From assembly GCA_028015205.1 (NCBI GenBank), contig CM051514.1, forward strand, positions 5,766,001-5,830,000: a stretch of DNA of 64,000 nucleotides, in the 5' to 3' direction. Below, in pieces: positions 1 through 10,575 of this stretch (its first letter is position 1; the number at the start of each line of letters is the position of its first letter). A program made the translations under genes and the position numbers. The DNA comes from Mytilisepta virgata (lineage: Eukaryota > Mollusca > Bivalvia > Mytilida > Mytilidae). Under the pieces are notes generated by a model, which was not told the origin of the DNA, did not search any database, and saw only the letters and a list, made by a program, of their open reading frames with translations.

Positions 1-611
1 GACTTTTCTTTATCCGGAATTCTTCTCGTCACTGTTGCGGGAATCCAAACAGAATATTATGTCCAATAAGTCACAATCTATTATGATGTAGTTAACGTAA
101 ACAAAAGTGTCAATCCAGCATCTGAGAACTCAAGAACATTAATGTCTGATCTGAAAGTCCAACTTTAGTGTCTGTATATATATAGTTGTCACTGAAATCT
201 CTAGAACACTGTAGAAGGGAAACTCGTAGAAACTGTAGAACGGAAACTTCTAGAATACGGTAGAAATTTGAATTATACACATCGTATATTATGATCATTC
301 CAGAATTATTATGTAAGTCAAATAGAAAGTTCTTATCATTCCATCGGTATCTATGATTGTTCCAGTGATTTCTAAACTGCACAGTTATAACATTATTTTG
401 GTAAACAACTATAAGTATTATGTAAGGGACGAGATCAAAAGTTCAATGTAGGATAAAAAACTTAATTCAAATAGTTTGGGGGTGGGGGGTAAAAATCGCT
501 GCAAGTTTTGTTATCCGACATCGATTTTCGGACCGAAAAATACGGATTCAAGTGATTTCCAAGTCAATATACAGAACAAACATATATTGTTGAGGAAAAA
601 ACAGATAAAGC
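1..611. other. No recognisable gene; AT-rich sequence
   Basis: I see no supported gene here. ORFs of 60-90 codons occur on both strands but are low-complexity. A short imperfect tandem motif (gaaactcgtagaa-like) lies at about 215-270. The stretch adjoins the truncated reverse-transcriptase end of the retrotransposon on its right. Confidence 0.5.
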
Positions 612-635
612 ATATACTAGATCTAATTTCTTGTG

Positions 636-938
636 TCATAAAATCAAGTTTAATTGGATTGAGCCGTTTGGATGTTGCTTAATTGGATAAGCATCGCCTA
701 CATCAACATCGTGACAAACAGCAGTGGTTTTGTTTGGCACATCTGGAAAAAGATTTTTAAAAGAAAGTACCAAAGTTTTCAATTTTTCTCTGCGATCGAA
801 AGTCAGATGTGGAAGTTTTGAGTCTAAATTTGACAAAATTACTGAATTTTTCAATCTAAAAGTTTGTTCCATAGTCTTGGAATCAAAATATGGTTCAGTT
901 ATATCTGGTTTTTCATTATCGTTCCCCAATTTAACCAT
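636..938 (-). pseudogene. N-terminal edge of reverse transcriptase, truncated
   Basis: It continues directly from the integrase C-terminus. The LFPDVPNKTTAVCHDVDVGDAYPIKQHP region is the characteristic entry into the RT domain of Gmr1-type gypsy elements. Just after KQHP a frameshift breaks the RT reading frame, and similarity stops near 612, before any catalytic motif. RNase H is missing too. Confidence 0.72.
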
Positions 939-940
939 GG

Positions 941-2040
941 CTAAAGTGGCAACTGGTTTACTCTCACCTTCATTAGTACGCTTAAAATATGGTTAAACAT
1001 ATTAATGTGACACACTCTGTTTTGTTTACGCCGACCTGGAGTTTTTACAATATAATTCAAATCATTGATTTTACTCTCTATTGTATAAGGACCACAATAT
1101 TTAGCCTGTAAAGGATGCCCAGGGACTGGCAAAAATACAAGTACCTTATCACCAGGCTCAAAAACTATGTCCCTGGCATCTTTATCATACCATATTTTCA
1201 TCTTATTCTGTACAGTTTTTAAGTTTTTTTGAGCAATTTGACAAGCAGTATACCATTTTTCTTTAAATCTAGATACATAGTCTAGAAGATTCAAGTCAAT
1301 GTGTTCAGTAAGCCATTTTTCCTTAACCAATTTCAAAGGTCCCCTAACAGTATGACCAAACACCAACTCAAAGGGGCTAAAACCAAGGGATTCTTCGACA
1401 GCCTCTCGGGCCGCAAAAAGTAGAAAGTGAACACCATCATCCCAGTCCCTGTCAAATTGAAGACAAAAAGTTCTAATCATGTTCTTCATTGTTTGATGAA
1501 AAGGTTCTAAGGCACCTTGGGATTCTGGATGATAAGCTGGTAAACGACCTACATGCTGAAATAAACCTGACATGAAATTTGAACCCTGGTCGGACTGTAT
1601 AGACTTAGGAAACCCTACTAATGTGATTTAAAATTAAGAGCTTTGACAATAGTTGGTGTCTTGATATTCCTTAAGGGAATAGCCTCAGGAAAGCGAGTGG
1701 ATGTACACATGATCGTCAATAAATACGCATTTCCAGTCCTGGTCTTTGGTCAAGGCCCAATGCAATAAATAAGTACTCGGCTGAAAGGTTCTTCAAAGGC
1801 AGGAATTGGCAAAAGTGGTGCTGGTGGTATTTTCTGGTTAGGCTTACCAACAACCTGGTATATATGGCATAATTTGCAGTATTCTGTGACATCATTTATG
1901 TGCCAGTAGAAATGTTGTAAGATCTTTAGGCAAGTCTTTCTTATACCTAAATGTCCAGCCAAGGGAGTTTCATGGGCAAGACCAATAATTTCTTGCCTGT
2001 AGACTTTATACCAGTCTCCAATCCTCCTCTGGGATAGCAT
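941..2040 (-). pseudogene. Integrase remnant (zinc finger, DDE core, GPY/F)
   Basis: The upper part (2040-1750) has an H2C2 zinc finger: histidines in AHETPLAGH and cysteines in YCKLC. The core follows. Its first catalytic Asp position reads Tyr (VLIYCIGP instead of the usual VLID), and a TGA stop comes straight after GP. The second Asp (IQSDQGSNF, about 1590) and the Glu (ESQGALEPFH) are present. A frameshift lies between about 1625 and 1575. The C-terminus carries a GPY/F module (KYCGPYTIESK), a hallmark of gypsy-type integrases. Nonfunctional. Confidence 0.82.
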
Positions 2041-2785
2041 CAGGGGGCCTGCACTTCCTCATTAAAATTCCGTCTTGATGGTAGTAACATTCAGCCACTT
2101 TTTCTGCTTCTTCTTGTGATTGAGCCCTCTTGCGGAGCTTAAGAACCTCAGGGTCTTTATTTTGTTCTTCCATAAATTTTCTTTTGTCTAATAAATGGCT
2201 GTTCACGTCTGGCCATGGCATAATTACATGCTTGTTAGTTCCAGGTGGTCTTATGGCCTTTTCTGAGCTACCGGGACCTTCAATATCGGCAAGGAAAGTG
2301 TCAGAAAGGTCCATATAATCATACTGGCCTTCTTGTAAATACTCATTTTGTTGTTTTCTTGCCATCGCCCTAGTAACAACACAAGCTGGATACAGTTCAG
2401 CATCATCTTCAGGTGATTTAACATCCACCACCGGTTCACTTGTAACAATTGGTTCAGCAACCACTTTGTTCCTAGCTAGATCATTTCCTAGCAATAATGA
2501 AACACCCTCAACGCGGAGATTAGGACGAACACCCACAACAAATAGTCCAGTAATTAAATCTGACTTCAAATAAATACGATGGAGGAGAACATCTATACAA
2601 CCTAACTCCACACCTTGTAACAAAACGGAGGCACCAACGGACGTCTCCTTGGAAAAAGGCAAAACACCTTCTAACAACAAAGTCTGAGAATCTCCAGTGT
2701 CCCGTAAAATCTTAATAGGCTGAGGAGTAGTATTATCAACAATAGAAACAAACCCATCAGACATAAAGGGGTTATAATCCTCCAT
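2006..2785 (-). pseudogene. Retrotransposon aspartic protease and start of pol
   Basis: This open frame of 259 codons has the retropepsin active-site triad as LRDTGDSQTLL at about residues 27-37, then beta-rich sequence and a GVSLLLGNDLA segment typical of gypsy proteases (the LLGNDL flap-distal motif). The C-terminal half is an acidic linker leading to the integrase zinc finger. The frame is still open, but the downstream pol frames are broken. It cleaves Gag-Pol in active relatives. Confidence 0.75.
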
Positions 2786-2823
2786 TTAATCACAAAAACT
2801 GGACTTAAAAGCCTGACTCGCAG

Positions 2824-3217
2824 CTAGGACATTCCAACTTGTTGGTAACAAGGGTGTCGTACAAGCACTGGACTTGGGCTTATTATCTCTTTCGTTAACT
2901 TCTGGAGTCTAAAACAATCAGCCATCAGGTGACCATTTTTCTTACAATAAGCAAAAGTATCAAATTTTGGACCAGACATATTATAACTAGACTGACTCTT
3001 ATTCTGTGCAGCAGGCTTACTATCAGTACGCTTAGTACTTTGATTTTTTGTAATTTCCGCTTGAAGTATTAAAATTTTGACCATTGAAACTTCTTTTATG
3101 TGAAAGGGTATAATTATCGGAAACCACAGCTGCATCTTGCAATGTCTCAACAGTTTTGTCATCTAAATGTGTTTTTAAGTCTAAATTAACACACTGCTTG
3201 AATTTTTCTAATAACAT
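2824..3217 (-). pseudogene. Gag nucleocapsid fragment with zinc knuckle
   Basis: It contains CAYCKKNGHLMADC, which fits the retroviral CX2CX4HX4C zinc knuckle at about residues 71-84 of the minus-strand reading that begins at 3162. Two overlapping frames cover the segment, showing at least one frameshift. A basic, serine-rich linker precedes the knuckle. It would bind genomic RNA in an intact element. Confidence 0.7.
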
Positions 3218-3301
3218 TAATTGTCTTAATTTATCAAAATTGTTATCTATTTTCTTTGACGTAAGCCATTTATCAAATAGATCTTCTTTTTGTCTAGCAA
3301 A

Positions 3302-3835
3302 TTAAACATAGGTTTGTGATTCAAACTTTTTATAAGACCTAAATTTCTGTCTATATGCTTCTGGCACTGGCTCATAAGCTTTCAAAACTTCCTGTTTAAA
3401 AGTGTCATAATCAGAACTTTTTTCTGAAGAAAGGGCTGAGTAAATTTCAGCGGCCTTTCCCTCAAAAACTCTTTGCATCATTGTAGTCCAATAAGGCTTT
3501 GGCCATTTCAATTTTTTAGCAATTTTGAGCAATTTTCTCAAACTGTTGAAAAAAATTATCAACTGTTTTTTTTCACAAAATTTGGGAACCAAACATATAT
3601 TTTTTACCGCATCAAAATGTTCTGGTTTTGACTCTTATTTAGTGTTGCTTTCTACTTTGGCCATTTTTATTTTTATTTTCTCCATCTCTAACCTTTCCAT
3701 CATTTCAAGTTCTGCCTGTTTTAATTTAAATTAATCTCTCTTTTCTAATTCAAGTTGTTTTAATTTAAGTTCATGTTCTAATTCAAGCTGTTTTAATTTG
3801 AAAGCATCAACATTTTCTACCTTCAGTCTGGGACT
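3302..3835 (-). pseudogene. Gag fragment of the gypsy-type element
   Basis: The minus-strand reading near 3610-3835 is a charged coiled coil with repeated KLKQLELE-type heptads. It is followed at 3592-3302 by a capsid-like segment (residues such as WPKPYW, FEGKAAEIYSALS, YDTFKQEVLKAYEPVPEAYR) that resembles retrotransposon Gag proteins of fish and molluscs. The frame is broken at several points. Function is inferred from domain style and from the zinc knuckle and protease downstream. Confidence 0.65.
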
Positions 3836-4170
3836 ATTATACTATTAGTATAATAGTCCCAGCTTCAGTTCAAGAGCCTCTTCACCAGAAAGAAACAGCG
3901 CGGGTGGTATTTTACACTGTCACCCTCTGGAAAGAAACAGCGGGTGGAATTTTATACTGTCACCCGCTCATAAAATCCAAGACATTCAGTATAATAAAAT
4001 AAATAACAAATTTCTAAGAGGGTGGCGGAGTATAGTGTAACCCTTCTGAAAACATTGTCAACCTCGGCTTCGCCTTGGTTGACAATGTTTTCTCGGGGTT
4101 ACAATATACTCCGTTACCCTCTTAGAAATATGTTATTTATATTAGACTATAATTATAATAGTCCCAGGCA
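3836..4170. repeat. Palindromic repeat cluster with long hairpin
   Basis: It begins with a near-perfect inverted repeat at about 3829-3863 (CTGGGACTATTATACT / AGTATAATAGTCCCAG). Next come two copies of a ggtattttacactgtcaccc-type motif, and then an imperfect hairpin of about 120 bp at 4012-4135, with arms TTTCTAAGAGGGT..TGTAACCC and GGGTTACA..ACCCTCTTAGAAAT around a loop near 4070. It ends with a second TATAATAGTCCCAG motif at about 4157. It interrupts the Gag remnant. Confidence 0.7.
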
Positions 4171-4204
4171 CATTTAATCTGCAGCTGGTATGAAGAGAGT
4201 TCTC

Positions 4205-5165
4205 GTTTTTATACGCCCGTCAAAATTTTGACGGGATGTATTATGGTATACAAATCTCCGGCGTCCGTCCGTCGTGCCGTCTGTCCGTCGTAAACATGTC
4301 GCGCCGTAACTTGAGAACGACTCATACAAATTTCACGAAACTTAACATAGTTGTTTCTTATGATGGTCAAACGATCTGTATACTTTTTGGTGAAAATAAG
4401 ATTAAAACTTTTTGAGTTACGGGATTTTGTAACTAAAACAGAAGTGTATTTTTTTCAAATATCGAGCTGTATCTCAAAAACGATTTATGATTATTGCTTA
4501 AAACTTTAAACACTTCTTAGTTATATTAATCTTAAGATCTGTATACTTTTTGGTGATGATTCAAAATTTTATTTTAGAGTTTTTGAGTTTTTTGTAAAAA
4601 AAGGGGGGTTTTGGTTTTCACATGTCGCACCGTTTCTCAAAAACGATTTATGATTAATGCTTAAAACTTTACACACTTCATAGTTATATTAATCTAAAGA
4701 TCTGTATACTTTTTGGTGATGATTCAAAATTTTATTTTAGAGTTTTTTTAGTTTTTTGTAAAAAAAGGGGGGGTTCACATGTCGCGCCGTATCTCAAAAA
4801 CGATTTATGATTATGGCATAAAACTTTACACACTTCTTAGTTATATTAATCTAACGATCTGTATACTTTTTGGCGATGATTCAAAATTTTATTTTAGAGT
4901 TATTGAGTTTTTTGTAAAAAAAAAGGGGGGGGGGGGTTCACATGTCGCGTCGTATCTCAAAAACGATTTATGATTATTGCTTAAAACTTTATACACTTCT
5001 TAGTTATATTAATCTAAAGATCTGTATACTTTTTGGTAATGATTCTTTATTTTATTTTTGAGTTATTGAATTTTTATTGAGCTTTTTGGTAAAAAAAAAA
5101 AAAAAAGGTAGTCTTTTTTGGTCACATTTCGCGCCGTATCTCTATTGCTTAAAGTTTACACGGTT
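4205..5165 (+). repeat. Hairpin-headed repeat (family F') with ~155-bp internal tandem units
   Basis: The head is a hairpin at 4216-4235 (CCCGTCAAAA / TTTTGACGGG) preceded by TTTTTATACG and followed by TATTATGGTATAC and a CCGTCCGTC run. The body holds about five units starting CATGTCGCGCCGTATCTCAAAAACG (near 4285, 4620, 4778, 4939, 5115), each with ctgtatactttttggtgatgattc. This resembles the family-F repeat at 49111 and at the right edge of the window. The 3' end is not recognised. Confidence 0.7.
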
Positions 5166-6283
5166 ATGTTTTGCCGGGTTTCCATATACATCCCACCAGC
5201 AGCTCCACTAAAGTGAAATGAAGGAGGATTCCAAAAACAATTATTATGTTTTTTTCACAAGACGACGGGTGTATCATGCGCTCGTGGCACAGCTGTTTAT
5301 TGTAGTTTGAGAGTTTCATGTGACTGGGAAATAAGCTATCGACCAGAGTGCACAAATCAATAAATTGACTTGAATGGATCAACCAATCAATCAAACCCAA
5401 GCATATAACGAACCAATCAACCAATCAATATTCTGTGTCACCGACCGAATACGGATCAAGTATTGACTTATTTTAGAAAGTCTTTAGTAAGATCTTTTAC
5501 GCAGCCAATATTTTAGCTTTATTATCATCAATGTACAGGATATTGTAATGAACAGAGGACTTTGCTTGTATTTAAAGTCTATACATTTTTGGATTAAGGT
5601 ATAATGTTGAAGAGTTTTTTTCAAGCTAAGGAAGTGTGTGTGTATGTGTGTGTAAAGGGGGGGGGGTTAACAAATTATAGTGAACACTCACTTTCTATGA
5701 TATTTTGGGTTCGGTGACATAGTGGGAGACTGTTCTATTTATATGTCATATGATCGACATATGTTTTCGGACTACTTTTTATTGGCCGACTTGTTTGGGT
5801 GTGGTGTTCTGGATGACAGTCCCTTCATGTTGATGTCAATAACTTTTATAAACACAGAACACCTTTCATTAACGGTCAAAAAGGTTTCGAATAATTTAAA
5901 TGACGTAAGAATAACCTGTGAATAAAATTGTGTGTTTTTGTCTATTTTTGCCAAGCAGAGTTCGTGCAAATCGTCGGTCCTGACTGCCAAAATTTCGTTA
6001 GGTCCGGTATTTCAGGGTCTTGTGCCATTCTAAGATTGTTCGTTCCGAGAAAAAGTATGCTAATATAATACATGTAATATTTTTTACATGTTTTAACGTA
6101 ATAAATAATGAATATGGCCTAATCACCTCTTGTTAAAAGTTGTACTTGTATGACCACCAATTGTTTTGTGGGACCAGCTGCAGATATTTGAAGTATTTGC
6201 GAACTCTGGCTAAATAATTTTTTAGTGGTGTTTCCAATGTCTGTAAAAAACACAATGGGTAATATAAATATAAAGGGCGCAGT
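5166..6283. other. No recognisable gene
   Basis: AT-rich sequence with a (GT)n/poly-G microsatellite at about 5634-5668. ORFs up to 86 codons on both strands show no recognisable domain or codon structure. Confidence 0.4.
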
Positions 6284-6470
6284 GGTGTAGTGGTTAGCAC
6301 ATCGGACTAGGAAACCAAAGGTCCCTGGTCATGCTGGTTCAGTTCCTGTTTGGGATGAAAAATTTCAGGGATCAAAATAACGACATCCTATCGACACAAT
6401 TTTCAAGGATAGTCTCGGTAAACGATGCTAGTCCGTTGGATAAGAATGAAAAATGGCTGTCCCTTGTTAA
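6284..6470 (+). mobile_element. tRNA-like SINE (family 3), copy a
   Basis: It starts GGGCGCAGTGGTGTAGTGGTTAGCAC, a tRNA-like A-box region, with a degenerate B box (GGTTCAGTTCC) about 55 nt later. A GTTTGGGATGAAAAATTTC body and a GATGCTAGTCCGTTGGATAAG segment follow. A second copy with the same order lies at 42316-42520. Target duplications were not resolved. Confidence 0.6.
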
Positions 6471-6631
6471 GAGCATAATTTTAAAATAATTCTAGGTTTC
6501 TTGACTGTTTATTGTAGTTATTTCTTAATGTTAGTTTGCCGTTGATGATAGTCAATTTTAAGGGCTTTAATTCAATAAAATTCACTTGCTTACTCTGGTA
6601 ATTTTTCAACTGCTCATTTACCATTAATACA

Positions 6632-6900
6632 GGGGCCTCGGTGGCCGAGTGGTCTAGGTAGTTCGTCATGACTACTAATGATCACTAGCCTGTCAACGCT
6701 GGGATTGTGAGTTCGAATCTCACCTGTGGCGGGGTGTGTTCGACTCCGATCTTAATTGACAAGGATTGCCAATTTTCCTACCGTAGGTCGGTGGTTCTCT
6801 CCGGGTACTCCGGCTTCCTCCACCAATAAAAACTAGCCGCCGCGAAATGGCCAAAATGTGCTGAAAACGGCGTTAAACCCCAACCAAACAAACAAACAAA
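6632..6900 (+). mobile_element. tRNA-derived SINE (family 1), full-length copy with TSD
   Basis: The tRNA-like head has an A box (TGGCCGAGTGG) and a B box (GTTCGAATC). The conserved middle reads CTCTCCGGGTACTCCGG..CCTCCACC, a domain widespread in invertebrate SINEs, and the tail is (AAAC)n. An 11-bp target duplication, CCATTAATACA, flanks it at 6621-6631 and 6901-6911, so the borders are firm. It sits in the ~80-bp minisatellite. Confidence 0.9.
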
Positions 6901-7038
6901 CCATTAATACACCATTATTGTGGCTTGGTCATTTAGGCCTTGTCTGGTGATTAAATAACTTTTCAACTGTGTGTTTACCATTATTACACCATTGTAGCTA
7001 TGCCATTTAGGTCTTGTCTGCTGATGAGTTATTACACC

Positions 7039-7362
7039 CACAGGGGCCCGACTTCTGGATATTTATTTCTTTTTTATTTTATTTTTGTTGTTGTCTTATT
7101 TCATGAGTACTTTTAATAAATATTTACTATAACAACGCAAATTATGCGTTTATTATCAATGTGCTATACACTATCCACGTCCTTATACTAAAAAATCCTA
7201 GGATTTTTTAGTATAAGGACGTGGATAGTGTATAGCACATTGATAATAAACGCAGAATATTCGTTGTTTCAGTGAATATTTATTAAAAGTACTCATGAAA
7301 TAAGACGACAGAAAAAAAATAAAATAAAAAAGAAATAAATTTCCAGAAGTCGGGCCCCTGTG
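7039..7362. mobile_element. Foldback MITE, hAT-like
   Basis: The 324-bp element is almost one perfect palindrome centred on AAAAAATCCTAGGATTTTTT (about 7194-7213). The ends are CACAGGGGCCCGAC and its reverse complement. An 8-bp target duplication, ATTACACC, is present at 7031-7038 and 7363-7370. An 8-bp duplication plus CAGGGG termini point to hAT transposase mobilisation. There is no coding capacity. Confidence 0.88.
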
Positions 7363-7860
7363 ATTACACCATTATTGTGGCTTGGCCATTTAGGCCTTGT
7401 CTGGTGATTAAAGAACTTTTCAACTGAGTGTTTACCATTATTACACCATTATTATAGCATGGCCATTTAGGTCTTGACTCTTGTCTGGTGATGAAAGGAC
7501 TTTTCAACTTCTTATTTACCATTATTACATCATTATTGTAATTTAGCCATTTAGGTATTTTCTGGTGATGAATAATTACACCATTATTGAGGCTATGCCA
7601 TTTAGGTCTTGTCTGGTGATGAAGGGAGTTTTCAACTGCTTGTTTACCATTATTTCACCATTGTTGTAGCTTGGCCATTTAATTATGTCTTGTCTGGTGA
7701 TGAAGGGACTTTTCAACTGCTTATTTACCATTATTACACCATTATTGTAATTTAGCCATTTAAGTATTATCTGGTGATGAATAATTACACCATTATTGAG
7801 GCTGTGCCATTTAGGTGAAGAGAGTTTTTAACTGCTTGTTTACCATTATTACACCATAAT

Positions 7861-8312
7861 CAGGGGCGGGTCCAGGTGAGGGCGTAATGAGCGTACGCCC
7901 CCCTTTTCAAAAAAAAAAAAGAAAAAAAAGAACTATCGTCATCTGCTTATATTGTATTGAATATGGCAATTTATCATATTCATTAATTAAACACATACTC
8001 TGATGTTAAGTAACGCCTTATACCCTAGAATTTGGAATTTCTCATTATTGGTCTACTGCTGTTCAGATCCATCCAATCATTTTAATATACCATAGACAAT
8101 TAATGGAGAGAATTCGGCATAAAAAATATCAAACCCTGACACTTTAACTATAAAATATACATGCTCCAAGTCAGGAACCGTTATTGTAGTGCATTTCACA
8201 ATTATTTTATGTTTTTTAGCAAAAAAAAGGTCCCAAAAATTTTCCGCCTCGCTCCGCTCGGTGAAAGTTTTATTATACACCCCCCCTTTCCAATATCCTG
8301 GAAATGCCCCTG
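7861..8312. mobile_element. CAGGGG-ended non-autonomous DNA transposon
   Basis: The ends are CAGGGGCGGGTCCAGG and CCTGGAAATGCCCCTG, short imperfect terminal inverted repeats. ATAAT flanks both sides (7856-7860, 8313-8317), so at least 5 bp are duplicated; a hAT element would normally give 8. Internal poly-A/poly-C runs match each other (cccccc near 7898 and 8281). The 84-codon ORF inside shows no transposase similarity. Confidence 0.65.
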
Positions 8313-8707
8313 ATAATTGTGGCTTGGCCATTTAGGTCTTGTCTGGTGATGAAGGGACTTTGCAACTTCTTGTTTACCATTATTTCACCATTATTTTAGC
8401 TTGACCATTTAGGTCTTGTCTGGTGATGAGGGACTTTTCAACTGCTTGTTTACCATTATAACACCATTATTGCGGCTGTAGAATAAGATTTGTTGAATAT
8501 TATTTCCTTAGCTTGTTTTTTTAGTTCTAGTTAATTACATTTGAGTATAGCTCCAAAATTTATCTGTACACTGAACTATGAATTCTTTCATAGCCAATTA
8601 TAGTTTGAACAAATTTTCAACAATAATTGTATTTGTCTAAATGGGTTAATGGACACGCATGAAATGGGAGCTATTTCATAAAATCACATACATTACCCAA
8701 ATTTTGA

Positions 8708-8928
8708 TCTAGGTAGTTTGTCATGACTACTAATGATCACTAGCCTGTCAACACTGAGGTTGCCAGTTCGAATCTCACCTGTGGCGGTGTGGGTTCGACT
8801 CTGATCTTAAATGACAAGGATTGCCAATTTTCCTACCGAAGGTTGGTGGTTTCTCTCCGCAAATAAAAATGGCCAATTGTGCTGAAAAAAGGCATTAAAC
8901 CCCAACTAAACAAACAAAACAAAACAAA
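8708..8928 (+). mobile_element. SINE family 1, 5'-truncated copy
   Basis: It starts inside the tRNA-like head (TCTAGGTAGTTTGTCATGAC), keeps the B box (GTTCGAATC) and the middle domain, and ends in (AAAC)n. The target duplication CCAAATTTTGA is at 8697-8707 and 8929-8939. The 5' truncation with a target duplication indicates LINE-type target-primed insertion. Confidence 0.87.
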
Positions 8929-9002
8929 CCAAATTTTGAAATTAGCATTTTGTAAATATTTTACCATGACCAATTGTAATTAATTATAGAGATAAGTGGG
9001 CA

Positions 9003-9130
9003 TGCTTATGTCTTACATTCTTATGTCTTACATGCTTATGTCTTACATTCTTATGTCTTACATGCTTATGTCTTACATGCTTATGTCTTACATTCTTATG
9101 TCTTACATGCTTATGTCTTACATTCTTATA
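9003..9130. repeat. 15-bp tandem repeat (CATGCTTATGTCTTA)n
   Basis: About eight to nine near-perfect copies of CATGCTTATGTCTTA, alternating with a CATTCTTATGTCTTA variant. They lie about 170 bp upstream of the LYR-motif exon, in its 5' intron or promoter-proximal DNA. Confidence 0.9.
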
Positions 9131-9299
9131 AAAACTTCAAAATAAACTTTAATATTTTTGGAATGCCAATTGACTGCTTTATAAAGTCACAATGTGTTTG
9201 CAATGATGTGGTTTAAATGTGCATTAAATAAAGTCTACACATCGTTTAACATACAAATGTTTATGTTTAAATTGAACAATTAATTTAATTTCAGTTGCA

Positions 9300-10567
9300 A
9301 TGACACAATACAGACAAGTTATTCAACTGTATAGAAATTTACTGAGGAAAGGAAAGACTTTGAAGTTGACAGACAAAGGATATTATTTCAAAAGAATCCG
9401 AGCAGAATTTGACAAGAACAGACATCTTACAAAGACAGAGGACGTCCAAAGATGTATTGAGGTATTGTTTAATCACCTCTATAAAACTTTCAAATATAAA
9501 ATATCGACACACTAAATATCTAATTCGTCAAATTATGACCCTTCTTTGGAACTAAGCATAGTGTATCAACGAAACTTCATCTGTGGATGTGCCTTGGGTA
9601 ATAATGAGCAGTCATACAATAATTGGGTCATTAGGACATACATTTTATGCTTGAGTGATTCTGGTTAAGTTTTGCGTTTAGGTTCATTTCTTTGGAACTA
9701 AGCATATAGTGTATCAACGAAACTTCAACAGTGGATGTGCCTTGGATGGTACCAAGCAGTCATACAATAATTGGGTCATTATGACCAACATTTTATGCTT
9801 GAGCAACTCTGCTTAAGTTTTGCGTTTAAGTTAATTTCTTTGGAACTAAGCATAGTGTATCAATGAAACTTCATCAGTGGATGTGCCTTGCGTAGTAATA
9901 AGCAGTCATATAATAATTGGGTCATTGTGACCTACATTTTATGCTTGAGTGACTCTGGTTAAGTTTTGCATTTAGATTAATTTTTGTAAATAAGCATAGT
10001 GTATCAATGAAACTTCATCAGTGGATGTGCCTTGGGTAGTAATGAGCAGTCGTACAATAATTGGGTCATTATGACCTACATTTTATGCTTGAGTGACTGT
10101 GGTTAAAAGTTCTGCATTTAGGTTCATTTGTTTGGAACTAAGAATAGTGTATAGAGGAAAATTCATCAGTGGATGTGCCTTGGATACTACTGATCATTCA
10201 TACATGATGACCTAAATTTTAGGTGAGGCATCCATGTCTTACAGACATAATTTCTTGTTTCTTCTTCTTTTTTGTGACATTATAAAATCATAACAACACA
10301 CTTTCTGGCTTTGTTATCAACAGAAAAAGCTCTTCAAGATAGAAAGTTTTATAATCACAATATATAGTGACTTAAAAAAAAATACCCATGTAAGTCATTG
10401 GTTAACTAATCTGAGAATGTCTGCAAAGTCGTTACCTATGGATAAATGCATGTCTATAAGGCCTAAATTATTATTTTGGAGCTTGGTTAGCAGTATCTGT
10501 AATTATCATTGATATTTTATTCTTGCAGAAAGGAGAAGTTTTCTTGGATAGAAATGCATTGGTATAA
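9300..10567 (+). CDS. LYR-motif mitochondrial microprotein (MIEF1-MP-like), two exons
   Basis: Exon 1 codes from 9300 to 9461 and exon 2 from 10529 to 10567. The donor GAG|GTATTG and acceptor TTGCAG|AAAGG join in phase 0 to give 66 aa. A splice acceptor (TTTCAG) ends at 9294, so a 5'-UTR exon lies upstream. The protein has the LYR triad at residues 10-12 (QLYRNLLRKG), a basic helix with the conserved Phe (RAEFDKN), and a KGEVFLDRN tail. This pattern and length closely match the 70-aa vertebrate MIEF1 microprotein (AltMiD51), an LYRM protein known to bind the mitochondrial large ribosomal subunit with acyl carrier protein. That role is inherited by inference. The unspliced frame runs to 9515, but the splice gives the family-typical C-terminus. 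The stop lies 8 nt before the ankyrin/SOCS ATG on the same exon. Confidence 0.85.
9525..10216 (+). repeat. ~155-bp tandem repeat in the LYR gene intron
   Basis: Four to five units begin TTTGGAACTAAGCATAGTGTATCAACG and contain TGGATGTGCCTTGG, AGCAGTCATACAATAATTGG and CATTTTATGCTTGAGTGA. Unit starts are near 9544, 9690, 9839, 9988 and 10132. No coding frame is kept between units. Confidence 0.85.
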
Positions 10568-10575
10568 CTACAAAA

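Larger units (their letters stand above)
612..3835 (-). mobile_element. Decayed Ty3/gypsy-type LTR retrotransposon, Gmr1-like domain order
   Basis: Reading the minus strand from 3835 down to 612, the recognisable parts are a Gag coiled coil and capsid-like region, a zinc knuckle, an aspartic protease, integrase (zinc finger, catalytic core, GPY/F module), and then the N-terminal edge of reverse transcriptase. The rest of RT and RNase H is absent. Frameshifts and stops separate the parts, so the copy is dead. I found no LTRs. Integrase before reverse transcriptase is unusual for gypsy elements and matches what is known of the Gmr1 lineage. The Gag end is interrupted near 3835 by a palindromic repeat. 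Confidence 0.82.
6560..8480. repeat. ~80-bp minisatellite with nested insertions
   Basis: Degenerate units of the type ACCATTATTACACCATTATTG..GCCATTTAGG..GTCTGGTGATGAAGG..TTTTCAACTGCTTGTTT recur at about 6900-7038, 7363-7860 and 8313-8480, with a start visible near 6595. The array is split by a SINE (6632-6900), a foldback element (7039-7362) and a CAGGGG-ended element (7861-8312), all inserted after it expanded. Confidence 0.85.

Noticed and set aside
6632..6730. Possible genuine tRNA gene (A and B boxes, tRNA-like 5' end)
   Set aside because: No consistent cloverleaf; followed by a SINE body, tail and target duplication, with several copies in the window.
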